Below, piece after piece: positions 1 to 7,686 of a stretch of 64,000 nt of DNA. Below the pieces are notes generated by a model. That model had not been told where the DNA came from, searched no databases, and saw only the letters and a program-made list of their open reading frames with translations. The stretch is from Brevibacillus fluminis. GTDB taxonomy: Bacteria > Bacillota > Bacilli > Brevibacillales > Brevibacillaceae. Location of the stretch: NCBI RefSeq assembly GCF_003710825.1, contig NZ_RHHQ01000007.1:310001-374000 (forward strand). Reading direction: 5' to 3'. Within the stretch, counting starts at the first letter, position 1; each line of letters begins with the position of its first letter. Both the position numbers and the translations under genes were made by a program.

Positions 1-380
1 TCAGGCAGACCCAGCATGAGAGCCGTCTCGCCGTTGAGTCCGCCACCCATGGGGCGAAGATGATGGCGGAGGGTGCCGCTGTGGTGAAGCAAGCGGGGAC
101 TGCCTTTGACGACATCGCTGCGAATGTGGATAATGCCGAACAGCAAAACCAGCAAATCCACGCCGCAATCAATGAGCTAATGCAAATGAGCGGGCGCATT
201 TTGAACGACATGGAAAACATTTCGGCCGTCACGGAGGAAGCATCGGCAGGAGCAGAAGAGGTCAGCGCGTCCAGCCAACAGCAGGCCGCAGGGGCCAACC
301 AGATCGCCGCAGATGCGCAAACCTTTACGGAGCTCGCAGAAAACCTTCAATCGCTGGTTAAACAGTTCAAAACAGAATAG
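1..380 (+). CDS. Methyl-accepting chemotaxis protein, C-terminal part (5' end outside window)
   Basis: The reading frame is open from base 3 and has no start in the window, so only the last ~126 residues are seen. The protein is a chain of heptad-like helices rich in A, E, Q and S (for example AGAEEVSASSQQQAAGANQI), typical of the distal cytoplasmic signalling bundle and methylation helix of MCPs, and it ends in a VKQFKTE-like tail. It would relay ligand sensing to CheA/CheW. The sensor domain is not visible, so the ligand is unknown. It lies directly upstream of the eut operon but is separated from it by a promoter and an attenuator, so any link to ethanolamine is only positional. Confidence 0.85.
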   Translation, partial: RQTQHESRLAVESATHGAKMMAEGAAVVKQAGTAFDDIAANVDNAEQQNQQIHAAINELMQMSGRILNDMENISAVTEEASAGAEEVSASSQQQAAGANQIAADAQTFTELAENLQSLVKQFKTE

Positions 381-392
381 TGAAGAAAACAA

Positions 393-421
393 TTGCAATT
401 CTGACAATTAACTTTTATAGT
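393..421 (+). promoter_or_regulatory. Candidate sigma-A promoter of the eut operon
   Basis: A TTGCAA box (393-398) and a TATAGT box (416-421) are separated by exactly 17 bp. Transcription would start near 427, giving a leader of about 110 nt before eutL. That leader contains the attenuator hairpins annotated next. The assignment is by consensus only. Confidence 0.6.
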
Positions 422-442
422 AAAAGATAAGTAAATACAAAC

Positions 443-496
443 AGGCAAAGGTGCCTCGGAGAGCAGGAGTAATTCTGCCACGAGGCACCTTTTTTG
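443..496 (+). promoter_or_regulatory. Leader terminator with candidate EutV (ANTAR) hairpins before eutL
   Basis: An intrinsic terminator is formed by AAGGTGCCTCG (448-458) and CGAGGCACCTT (481-491) with a T-run to 495. A competing hairpin, AGGC-AAAGGT-GCCT (443-456), has a six-base loop with A at position 1 and G at position 4, the hallmark of ANTAR target hairpins. Its 3' arm lies inside the 5' arm of the terminator. A second small hairpin (463-478, loop AGTAAT) sits in the terminator loop. It has A1 but not G4, so it is an imperfect P2. The layout copies the better site at 8259-8328. The hairpin could also simply end the upstream MCP gene. Confidence 0.6.
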
Positions 497-536
497 TTAC
501 TTCAATTGTCAACGAACGGAAAGCGGAGGTGAAAAA

Positions 537-1190
537 ATGGCAAATCAACCGATACGGGCGGTGCCGCTTGCGGTTCGGATCATCCCTAACGTCGATTCCG
601 GCTTGGCGGAAAAGCTGGAGCTGGCTCCTGAGATCCGCAGCCTAGGCCTGTTGACCTCGACCATCGATGATGTCGGGTATACAGCGATTGACGAAGCGAC
701 CAAAAAGGCGGCGGTTGAGGTGGTCTATGCCAAATCGTTTTATGCAGGCTCTGGCCATGCCTCTGGGCCATTGTCCGGCGAATTTCTCGGCATCATTGGC
801 GGCGCGACGCCAGCGGAAGTGACGAGCGGATTGGATGCTGCGATGGCATTGATGGAGAGCGGCGCATGTTTTTACTCCCTCAACGACGAGGGAACCCATG
901 CGTATTACGCCCACGTCGTGTCGCGCACCGGCACGTATTTGTCCAAGGTGGCGGGAATTCGTGAGGGCGAACCGCTCGCCTATTTGATTGCGCCGCCGCT
1001 TGAAGCCGTTTTTGGGCTCGACGCGGCGTTGAAAGCGGCGGATGTGACGATTCAACAATTTTACGGCCCTCCTACGGAAACGAACTTTGGCGGCGGGTTG
1101 TTGACAGGCAGCCAATCCGCTTGCACAGCTGCCGCTCAGGCTTTTGCGGATGCCGTACGCAGCGTCGCCTCGCAACCAAGGAAGCTGTAG
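537..1190 (+). CDS. eutL: Ethanolamine microcompartment shell protein EutL
   Basis: This 217-residue protein is the tandem-BMC (trimeric, pseudohexameric) shell protein of the ethanolamine-utilisation microcompartment, which is thought to gate transport through a central pore. It has the normal family length, with two BMC-like halves (about 1-105 and 110-215). The EutL-type segments ASGPLSGEFLGIIGG, SLNDEGTHAYYAHVVSRTGTYLS and YGPPTETNFGGGLLTGSQSAC are visible. The start is fixed by GCGGAGGTGA at 523-532. It is the first gene of the eut operon after the promoter and attenuator. Confidence 0.95.
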   Translation: MANQPIRAVPLAVRIIPNVDSGLAEKLELAPEIRSLGLLTSTIDDVGYTAIDEATKKAAVEVVYAKSFYAGSGHASGPLSGEFLGIIGGATPAEVTSGLDAAMALMESGACFYSLNDEGTHAYYAHVVSRTGTYLSKVAGIREGEPLAYLIAPPLEAVFGLDAALKAADVTIQQFYGPPTETNFGGGLLTGSQSACTAAAQAFADAVRSVASQPRKL

Positions 1191-1205
1191 AGAGGAGATA
1201 GGCCG

Positions 1206-1688
1206 ATGGAAGGAGCAGCCTTTTCGCTTGGCATGATTGAAACGTGGGGCTTCCCGGCGCTCGTGGCCGCCGCCGATGCAGCCGCCAAGGCAGCGGATGT
1301 CAAAATCGTGACGTACCAGGGGGCGGATGCGGGCATCGTGACTGTCTACGTCATTGGCGACGTGTCTTCCGTGCAAGCCGCAGTCGACGCAGGTGCACAA
1401 GCGGCATCTCGAGTGGGCAGACTGCTGCACGTTCATGTGATTGCACGCCCGGATGCAAGCGTGCCGCGCATGATATGGCAGCTGGTGCAAGGCAAGGAGC
1501 AAAAGCAAGAACAATTGGAAGCGGTTACAGAAGGGCTCGAGCATAAATCGGTGTCAGAATTGCGCAAGCTGGCGCGTTCGCTTGCCGATTTTCCGCTAAC
1601 CGGCATTGAGATCAGCACGGCGCGCAAAGAGGAATTGCTTCTGCACCTGCGCGAGCTCGAGGCAAAGCGGGGTGACGAGAAGAAATGA
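1206..1688 (+). CDS. BMC-H shell protein with C-terminal Rho_N/SAP-like tail (EutK/PduK-like)
   Basis: Residues 1-85 form one canonical BMC-H domain (SLGMIETWGFPALVAAADAA at the start, then the VIARPDASV end), so the protein should join the shell facets. A charged linker (95-114) leads to a tail at 115-152 (SVSELRKLAR then ISTARKEELLLHLREL). The tail resembles the helix-extended-loop-helix fold of Rho N-terminal or SAP domains. EutK and PduK also carry extra C-terminal domains, and the position between eutL and eutE matches the PduK-like gene of Listeria-type eut operons. The tail's function is unknown; nucleic-acid or cargo binding are possibilities. Its stop overlaps the eutE start by four bases. 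Confidence 0.85.
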   Translation: MEGAAFSLGMIETWGFPALVAAADAAAKAADVKIVTYQGADAGIVTVYVIGDVSSVQAAVDAGAQAASRVGRLLHVHVIARPDASVPRMIWQLVQGKEQKQEQLEAVTEGLEHKSVSELRKLARSLADFPLTGIEISTARKEELLLHLRELEAKRGDEKK

Positions 1689-3142
1689 TGCTGGACCCTG
1701 ATTTGGCATCTGTGCAAGAAGTGCGCAACTGTTTGCAGGAAGCTGCACAGGCGCAAAAGCAGCTGGAAGCGCTCAGTCAAGCTGAGATTGATTCTATCGT
1801 GCGTGCCATGTGCGATGCGGGTTTGCGCGAAGCAGAGAGGTTGGCTGTGCTTGCGGTTGAGGAGACCGGCTTCGGCAATGCGGCTGACAAAAAAGTGAAA
1901 AACGAATTCGCGGCGCGCGACGTATACAACGCGATGAAAGATCTGAAGACGGTCGGGATCATCGGCAAGGATGAAGTGAACAAAGTGTGGGAAGTGGCGC
2001 AGCCCGTCGGCATTGTGGCCGGGATCGTGCCGTCGACCAACCCGACGTCGACGATCCTGTTCAAATCGCTGATTGCGGTAAAAGCGCGCAATGCCATCGT
2101 GTTCAGTCCACACCCGTCGGCGGCGAATTGCTCGTATGAAGCAGCGATAGTAATGCGGCGTGCGGCAGAGCTGGCGGGAGCTCCGGCGGGACTGATCCAT
2201 TGCATCACGAAACCGACGCTCGCCGCTACCAATGAGCTGATGCGGCACAAGCTGACCGATCTGATCCTTGCCACGGGTGGGACGCAGATGGTGAAAGCGG
2301 CCTACAGCTCAGGAAAGCCAGCGTATGGCGTGGGTCCCGGCAATGTGCCGGTATATGTGCATGCGAGCGCCGATCTCAAGCAAGCGGTGCGTCGCATCAT
2401 CCAAAGCAAAACGTTTGACTACGGGACGATTTGTGCGTCCGAACAGGCTCTTGTGGTCGATCAAAGCATTAAGCGGCAGTTGATCCGCGAGCTGACCGAG
2501 CAAGGCGCGCATTTTCTCGATGAACAGGAGAAAGCGCGCGTGGCTGCGATCATCATGGTCAATGGCGGGCTCAATCCACAGCTCGTAGGCCGCTCCCCGC
2601 ACAAGATCGCGGAGATGGCGGGAATCGTGATTCCATCCTCCACCCGCGTGCTGATCGCGGAAGAAGCGCACGTTGGGAAGACGCACCCGTTCTCTATTGA
2701 AAAGCTGTCGCCAATTTTGGCTCTCTATACGGTTGCCGATTGGCGGGAAGGCTGCCACCGGTGCATGGAGCTTTTGGAGCTGGGCGGACTCGGGCATACG
2801 CTTGGGCTGCACTGCGAGGACGACACGGTGATCGAGGCGTTCGCGCTGGAGAAGCCGGCATCGCGGATCGTGGTGAATACGGGCACGACGTTTGGCGGAA
2901 TCGGCGCGACGACGGGGATCCTCCCCTCAATGACACTGGGCTGCGGCTCATTTGGCAATAACATTACATCGGATAATATCGGCCCCAAGCATCTCTTGAA
3001 CATCAAAAGGGTCGCCTTTGGCATACGCGAAATGTCGGAACAGCCGGCAGGCGAGCCCCATGCGACGGGCACAGCGTCCGGAATTAGCCGTGAAGAAGTC
3101 ATGGCGATCATCAAAAGCGTGTTGGCAGAATGGAAAGCTTGA
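1685..3142 (+). CDS. eutE: CoA-acylating acetaldehyde dehydrogenase EutE
   Basis: EutE converts acetaldehyde, NAD+ and CoA to acetyl-CoA inside the microcompartment. The 485-residue protein is an aldehyde-dehydrogenase fold. Its coenzyme-binding part has GIVAGIVPSTNPTSTILFKS, and the catalytic cysteine is in DYGTICASEQ. The last ~20 residues (SGISREEVMAIIKSVLAEWK) form a separate amphipathic helix after a Gly/Thr-rich linker, the usual form of an encapsulation peptide. It is slightly longer than E. coli EutE. ATG 1685 and ATG 1688 are adjacent; the first overlaps the stop of the shell gene. It is translationally coupled in the operon. Confidence 0.95.
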   Translation: MMLDPDLASVQEVRNCLQEAAQAQKQLEALSQAEIDSIVRAMCDAGLREAERLAVLAVEETGFGNAADKKVKNEFAARDVYNAMKDLKTVGIIGKDEVNKVWEVAQPVGIVAGIVPSTNPTSTILFKSLIAVKARNAIVFSPHPSAANCSYEAAIVMRRAAELAGAPAGLIHCITKPTLAATNELMRHKLTDLILATGGTQMVKAAYSSGKPAYGVGPGNVPVYVHASADLKQAVRRIIQSKTFDYGTICASEQALVVDQSIKRQLIRELTEQGAHFLDEQEKARVAAIIMVNGGLNPQLVGRSPHKIAEMAGIVIPSSTRVLIAEEAHVGKTHPFSIEKLSPILALYTVADWREGCHRCMELLELGGLGHTLGLHCEDDTVIEAFALEKPASRIVVNTGTTFGGIGATTGILPSMTLGCGSFGNNITSDNIGPKHLLNIKRVAFGIREMSEQPAGEPHATGTASGISREEVMAIIKSVLAEWKA

Positions 3143-3170
3143 TGAATGAAGATAAGGGAGGTTTTTTGAA

Positions 3171-3458
3171 ATGGCGGGAGAAATGTCAGCGCTTGGCATG
3201 GTGGAAACGAAAGGATTGGTCGGTGCAATCGAAGCTGCGGATGCGATGGTGAAAGCGGCCAATGTGAAATTGATTGGTAAAGTTCATGTGGGCGGCGGGT
3301 TGGTCACCGTCATGGTGCGCGGGGATGTAGGAGCGGTCAAGGCATCGACGGACGCGGGCGCGGCAGCTGCGGAAAAGGTGGGAGAGCTGGTCTCCATCCA
3401 CGTCATCCCGCGCCCACACTCCGATATTGAACTGATCCTGCCTCGCTTAGAAGGCTGA
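3171..3458 (+). CDS. eutM: Major BMC-H shell protein EutM/PduA type
   Basis: This 95-residue single-BMC protein should form the hexagonal tiles that make up most of the shell facets. The N-terminal [20 protein letters not shown] and the lysine-containing [20 protein letters not shown] strand are diagnostic, and it ends soon after the IPRPH segment as expected for EutM/PduA. A strong ribosome site (AAGGGAGG, about 3156-3163) precedes the ATG, which fits high expression. It sits between eutE and pduL, the same order as in Listeria-type eut operons. Confidence 0.93.
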   Translation: MAGEMSALGMVETKGLVGAIEAADAMVKAANVKLIGKVHVGGGLVTVMVRGDVGAVKASTDAGAAAAEKVGELVSIHVIPRPHSDIELILPRLEG

Positions 3459-3469
3459 GGGAATAGCCG

Positions 3470-4240
3470 ATGGCGCTGATAACCGAATTATCGTTGCGGT
3501 CAATGCTTTCCGCAGGGATCCCCAACCCGTTTCCGATAGAGGCGGGCGACAAGATCACCCCGGCAGCCATCGATTTTCTGAAGGGGAGAGGAATTCAGGT
3601 GAAGCCGTCACAACCGAATGAAGCTGCAAATGACCAGCCGTCTTCCATACCCGTCGGCGTCTCTAACCGGCATGTCCACCTGTCACAGGAGCATGTGGAA
3701 GCGCTGTTTGGCAAAGGGCATACGCTGACGCCGCTGCGCAATTTGTCACAGCCCGGCCAATTTGCCACAGCGGAAGTTTTGACCCTGCACGGACCAAAAG
3801 GGATGATCCAGCATGTGCGCGTGCTCGGGCCTGCGCGCGGCGAAAGCCAGGTGGAAATCTCACGGACCGATGGCTTCGTCCTCGGCATCCATCCACCAGT
3901 TCGTCTGTCCGGTTCCATTGAGGGAACGCCCGGGATCACCTTGATCGGCCCCAAAGGCTTCGTCACGCTAGGGCGCGGGGTGATCATCGCCAAATGCCAT
4001 GTCCATATGTCGGTAGAAGAGGCGAAACAGTATGGTGTGACACATGGAGATTCCTTGGTTTTGCGAACGGCGGGAGAGCGCCCAATCATATTCCCGGATG
4101 TATCGGTGCGCGTGTCTCCCCAGTTTGCGCTCGACTTCCACATCGATCTGGATGAGGCCAACGCCGCCAACCTGAAAACCGGTGATACCGTCCTGATCGC
4201 AGGCAAAAACGGAGTTCTGCACAGAGGGGAGGCTGGGTGA
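3470..4240 (+). CDS. pduL: Phosphate acyltransferase PduL (acetyl-CoA to acetyl phosphate)
   Basis: PduL converts acetyl-CoA to acetyl phosphate and recycles CoA in the lumen, replacing the EutD/Pta-type enzyme. Two zinc-site motifs are visible, SNRHVHLS and IAKCHVHMS, with the paired beta-barrel halves between about 60 and 245. At 256 residues it is longer than PduL itself because of an N-terminal module (3-45) with TELSLRSML, then GDKITPAAIDFLKGRGIQV. A related module ends the next protein (see findings). ATG 3470 follows the eutM stop by 11 bases. The stop overlaps the next start (TGATG). Confidence 0.93.
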   Translation: MALITELSLRSMLSAGIPNPFPIEAGDKITPAAIDFLKGRGIQVKPSQPNEAANDQPSSIPVGVSNRHVHLSQEHVEALFGKGHTLTPLRNLSQPGQFATAEVLTLHGPKGMIQHVRVLGPARGESQVEISRTDGFVLGIHPPVRLSGSIEGTPGITLIGPKGFVTLGRGVIIAKCHVHMSVEEAKQYGVTHGDSLVLRTAGERPIIFPDVSVRVSPQFALDFHIDLDEANAANLKTGDTVLIAGKNGVLHRGEAG

Positions 4241-5064
4241 TGCCGATGGATGTAAAAGAAATGATTACGGCTATCACGCGCGAGCTGTTAGCCCAGATGG
4301 CACAGGAGCAAAAACTAGCCAGCCCCAAAGTGCTGTACCTGTTCTGTGACAGTACGGCACACGAGCCGTTTTTGGACCAATTCATCACATTGAAAAATCA
4401 CGGCATTTGCCACGACTTGCTTTTTCTCGATGGTGAGACGTCGTCTTGGCTCGGCATGCATCGGATCGAATGCGGCGGAGCGGGGAAGCTGATTGCCATC
4501 GATGAATACGCGCCAGCACCGCTGGAGGTTCCCAGCGAGTACGATGCGATCATCGTGCCGGAAATCGATCTCGACAACGCGGCGCGGGTGGCATCCGGTA
4601 TGAAAGGAACGGTAAAAGCGGAAATCGTGCTCGCCGCGCTGGTGACAGGCAAGCCGGTTTTTGTCGGGGAAGACGCGCCGGGGATCAAGCGCACCGACAG
4701 GCGAACGCTGCAAACCGTCTCCTTACCGCCGGCCTATCAGGCGCTTTTCGCCCGACATTTATCAGCAATGCGTGAGCTAGGGGTGCAACTCCGTCCGCAG
4801 CGACAGTTGGCAGAAGACGCAATCGCCTGGTTCCGCAAGCAAGAGCTGCTGCCTGCAACAGAGCAGCGTCAACCCGGGCAGGCAGGCGAGCCGCAAGAAG
4901 AGCCGGAGTTTGCTGGCAGACTGCTAACGGCAGAGTGGCTGCGGGCGAACTTGACATCCACCACCAGCTCGCTCGTCATCAAAAAAGGGGCGATCGTCTC
5001 CCCGCTTGCCGCAGACATGCTGAGGGAAAAAGGGATCGCGTTGCAATTCATCAGCAAAGGGTGA
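4240..5064 (+). CDS. Eut-operon protein of unknown function (here called EutX)
   Basis: The protein has 274 residues. The N-terminus (DVKEMITAITRELLAQMAQE) is a short amphipathic helix like an encapsulation peptide. Residues ~28-180 look like an alpha/beta Rossmann-like fold (KVLYLFCDST, YDAIIVPEIDLDNAARVASG, VLAALVTGKPVFVGEDA). This recalls flavoprotein-like genes of Firmicute eut clusters, but I cannot assign an activity. Residues 227-274 (LLTAEWLRANL to GIALQFISKG) match the N-terminal module of the preceding PduL and, from memory, the N-termini of E. coli EutT and EutQ. A GTG three bases upstream is an alternative start. It is translationally coupled to pduL. Confidence 0.8.
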   Translation: MPMDVKEMITAITRELLAQMAQEQKLASPKVLYLFCDSTAHEPFLDQFITLKNHGICHDLLFLDGETSSWLGMHRIECGGAGKLIAIDEYAPAPLEVPSEYDAIIVPEIDLDNAARVASGMKGTVKAEIVLAALVTGKPVFVGEDAPGIKRTDRRTLQTVSLPPAYQALFARHLSAMRELGVQLRPQRQLAEDAIAWFRKQELLPATEQRQPGQAGEPQEEPEFAGRLLTAEWLRANLTSTTSSLVIKKGAIVSPLAADMLREKGIALQFISKG

Positions 5065-5069
5065 TCGTG

Positions 5070-5339
5070 ATGTTTTTGGGCAAAGTGATCGGAAGCGTCT
5101 GGGCGACGCAAAAGGAAACCGGTATGGAAAATCTGAAGCTGATGATGGTCCAGCCGATCGATACCAAGGAGTGCGAGAGCGGCCAGGTAGTGATCGCCGC
5201 CGACCGCATCGGCGCAGGCGTCGGCGAGCGAGTCATCGTTTCGCGGGGGACGCCCGCCCGCATCCTGTTCGGCCAGGGGAATGCGCCGATTGATGCCGTA
5301 ATCGTCGGCATCGTGGATTCGTTTGAAGTCGCAGAATAG
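5070..5339 (+). CDS. eutN: Microcompartment vertex protein EutN
   Basis: EutN/CcmL-family pentamers cap the vertices of microcompartments. The 89-residue protein begins MFLGKVIGSVWATQKETGM, the classic EutN opening, followed by a small beta-barrel with KLMMVQPID and ends VDAVIVGIVDSFEVAE-like. An in-frame upstream extension reaches back to 4935, but it lies inside the previous gene. ATG 5070, five bases after that gene's stop, gives the standard EutN length. It is transcribed with eutX and eutS. Confidence 0.93.
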   Translation: MFLGKVIGSVWATQKETGMENLKLMMVQPIDTKECESGQVVIAADRIGAGVGERVIVSRGTPARILFGQGNAPIDAVIVGIVDSFEVAE

Positions 5340-5349
5340 GGGGAAGGGA

Positions 5350-5691
5350 ATGGAGCAGGACCGACAGCGCGTCATCCAAGAGTATGTGCCGGGCAAGCAG
5401 GTCACGTTGGCCCATGTGATCGCCAACCCCGACCCAGTGCTATATACCAAGCTCGGCATTAAGGAGCTGGGCGCGATCGGGATCATGACGCTGACGCCGA
5501 CGGAAAGCTCGATCATTGCTGCGGACATCGCGACCAAGGCTGCCAATGTAGATCTGGGCTTTCTCGACCGGTTCACCGGCTCGTTGATCGTCGTCGGTGA
5601 TGTTTCGGCGGTCGAGATGGCGATTGAAGCGGTGAATACGTTTTTGTCCACCAAGCTGCGCTTTGCGCCAGCTATTTTGACGAGATCGTGA
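5350..5691 (+). CDS. eutS: Circularly permuted BMC shell protein EutS
   Basis: EutS is a BMC-H protein with permuted topology that forms bent hexamers and is often linked to shell initiation. The 113-residue sequence has the signature IQEYVPGKQVTLAHVIANP at the start and GAIGIMTLTPTESSIIAADIATKAA in the middle. ATG 5350 is chosen over the in-frame start at 5323 because it follows GGGGGAAGGG and gives the normal N-terminus. It lies 10 bases after eutN. Confidence 0.93.
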   Translation: MEQDRQRVIQEYVPGKQVTLAHVIANPDPVLYTKLGIKELGAIGIMTLTPTESSIIAADIATKAANVDLGFLDRFTGSLIVVGDVSAVEMAIEAVNTFLSTKLRFAPAILTRS

Positions 5692-5707
5692 AAGGAGGCT
5701 TCTAGAG

Positions 5708-6151
5708 ATGAAGCGGGTCATGATCATCGGAGCAGTTGGTGCAGGCAAATCGTCCTTGGTGCGCGCACTGGAAGGCGACCATGAACCCGCGCGAAAGACA
5801 CAGACGCTGGAATTCCACGACTGGATCATCGATACGCCGGGTGAATATAGCGAAAATCCGCTGTATTATCGGACGCTGATGGCCACCTCGCTGGAAGCAG
5901 GCCTTTTGCTCATGGTGCAGGATGCGACGCGCGACCGCAACTATTTTCCGCCAGGCTTTTCGCAAGGCTTTCCCATCGTGCCGATCGGTGTGGTGACCAA
6001 GATGGATCATCCGGATGCAGATGCAGAGCGGGCAAAAACGCTCTTACACGAGTCTCTTGATCCAAATCATCCGGTATTCCTCACATCGGCAACGACCGGT
6101 GCGGGCATTGCGGAATTGCGCCGCTTTTTGCTGGATGCATTGAAAACGTAG
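5708..6151 (+). CDS. eutP: EutP, P-loop GTPase-like protein / acetate kinase
   Basis: EutP/PduV proteins are small Ras-like P-loop proteins. Salmonella EutP has been reported to act as an acetate kinase, which would turn acetyl phosphate from PduL into ATP and acetate. The 147-residue sequence shows a Walker A motif (GAVGAGKSS, residues ~8-16), DTPGEY as switch II and TKMD as the base-specificity motif. The ribosome site AAAGGAGG lies at 5691-5698. It closes the shell-gene block and precedes eutWV by 83 bp. Confidence 0.92.
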   Translation: MKRVMIIGAVGAGKSSLVRALEGDHEPARKTQTLEFHDWIIDTPGEYSENPLYYRTLMATSLEAGLLLMVQDATRDRNYFPPGFSQGFPIVPIGVVTKMDHPDADAERAKTLLHESLDPNHPVFLTSATTGAGIAELRRFLLDALKT

Positions 6152-6234
6152 AAAAAACGTATGGAAAAAGGAATGAAGCGGCCCCTAGCGAAAATAAAAT
6201 AGATGAAATAATCTGATAGTTTGGGGGGCTGTCG

Positions 6235-7686
6235 ATGGATACCGTCATGGACATTTGCAGAAACACCACCGTTTTAACGAAAGCGGATGCTGCGATCATC
6301 CACGAGATGGCCCGCCACATGCAGATCATCGCGGACATATCGCAGGCAGACGTCTTTATCGACTGCCCGGTCGAGGATAAGTCCGCCGCCATCGTCGTCG
6401 CGCAAGCCTCGCCCGCTACATCCAAATCGCTGTACAAAAGCTCGGTGGTCGGCGAGCTGGCATTGGCCAAAAACGAGCCAGCCGTGCTGTTTTGCCTAAC
6501 ATCGGGCCGACCGGTCATCGGGGCAAGGGCGATCTCCCAGGAACACACCGTCATGCAGCAAAGTGTGGTTCCGATAAAAAATGCGGAAGGCAAGACGATT
6601 GGCGCCTTGATCATGGAGCAGGACATTTCGGAGAAGGTCGAGCAGGAAAAAAACGTGGAGCGCTTGATCGAAACGACCGAGCATCTGTCGGAAACGCTGA
6701 TGCAGGTGGCGATGCAGGAGCATCAGGTTCCTTCGCTTATGCACGAGGGCATCATTTTATTCGATCATCGCCGGGTGATCAGCTACGCCAATTCCCGCGC
6801 TTATGAGCTGATGGCGCGGATGGGCTACGACTCACCGATCAAGGGGCAGCTTATCGAGCGTTTTTTCTACGGCAAGTTTTCCGATGAAAATCTAGAGCAG
6901 CACGGCGGCATGATGTTCGAAGAGCTGCACTATGGAAAAGCGACGCTTTTGGTCAAAGCCGTCTCGATCTTTCGGGAGCAAAATCCCGTCGGCGGGTTGA
7001 TTCTGCTGCGCGACATCTCGGACATCAAAGAAAAAGAAAAGCAGCTGATGATCAAATCGGCCGTGATCAAGGAGATTCACCATCGGGTCAAAAACAATCT
7101 GCAAACCATCTCGAGCCTGCTGCGGCTGCAGATGCGCCGCTCGCAGTCCAAAGAGCTGGAGACGGTTTATAAGGAAAGCATCAATCGGATCAACAGCATT
7201 GCCATCATCCATGAATATTTGGCGCAGGATGGACTGGAACGGGTCGATCTGCGCAAAATCGTCGATAAAATCGCGAAAACGATCGTCTCCTCTATGGCCC
7301 AGCCCAAGCAGCAAATCGCCATCGCGGTCGATGTCGACTCGGTTCAGTTGCCTTCAGAGAAAGCAACGTCGCTTGCCCTGATCGTGACCGAGCTGATTCA
7401 AAACAGCGTGCTGCATGGTTTGGCGGAGCGGGAGTGTGGGACTATTAGCGTGTTAATCCGCCATGAAGAGGAGCGAGAGCGACTTTTGATTCAGGTCACC
7501 GATGACGGCATAGGCATCGGATTTACCGGCAGTACCGCGCAAAACGGCCACCTTGGCCTGAAGATCGTCGAGACGCTTGTACAGGAGGATTTGGAAGGGC
7601 AGCTGCATTTTAGCGATACGGGACTTGGCACACAGGTAAGCATCATCTATCCCATTCAGAGAGGTGTTATCCATGAGCCGCTATAA
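6235..7686 (+). CDS. eutW: Ethanolamine-responsive sensor histidine kinase EutW
   Basis: EutW senses ethanolamine and phosphorylates EutV. No membrane segment is visible, so it is cytosolic. Residues ~1-140 are a GAF-like input domain and ~165-265 a PAS-like segment. Then come the HisKA_2-type phosphoacceptor helix (IKEIHHRVKNNLQTISSLL) and an HWE/HK-II style ATPase domain with N-box VTELIQNSVLHG and VTDDGIGIG. Its 483 residues are normal for the family. The start follows GGGGGGCTGTCG. The 3' end overlaps eutV by 14 bases. Confidence 0.93.
   Translation: MDTVMDICRNTTVLTKADAAIIHEMARHMQIIADISQADVFIDCPVEDKSAAIVVAQASPATSKSLYKSSVVGELALAKNEPAVLFCLTSGRPVIGARAISQEHTVMQQSVVPIKNAEGKTIGALIMEQDISEKVEQEKNVERLIETTEHLSETLMQVAMQEHQVPSLMHEGIILFDHRRVISYANSRAYELMARMGYDSPIKGQLIERFFYGKFSDENLEQHGGMMFEELHYGKATLLVKAVSIFREQNPVGGLILLRDISDIKEKEKQLMIKSAVIKEIHHRVKNNLQTISSLLRLQMRRSQSKELETVYKESINRINSIAIIHEYLAQDGLERVDLRKIVDKIAKTIVSSMAQPKQQIAIAVDVDSVQLPSEKATSLALIVTELIQNSVLHGLAERECGTISVLIRHEEERERLLIQVTDDGIGIGFTGSTAQNGHLGLKIVETLVQEDLEGQLHFSDTGLGTQVSIIYPIQRGVIHEPL

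Noticed and set aside
642-1544. 300-codon open frame on the minus strand across eutL and the BMC-H gene
   Set aside because: It is antisense to two clear shell genes, is rich in R, H and C, and matches no family.
6152-6234. EutV target between eutP and eutW
   Set aside because: The gap holds no terminator and no six-base A1/G4 hairpin pair.
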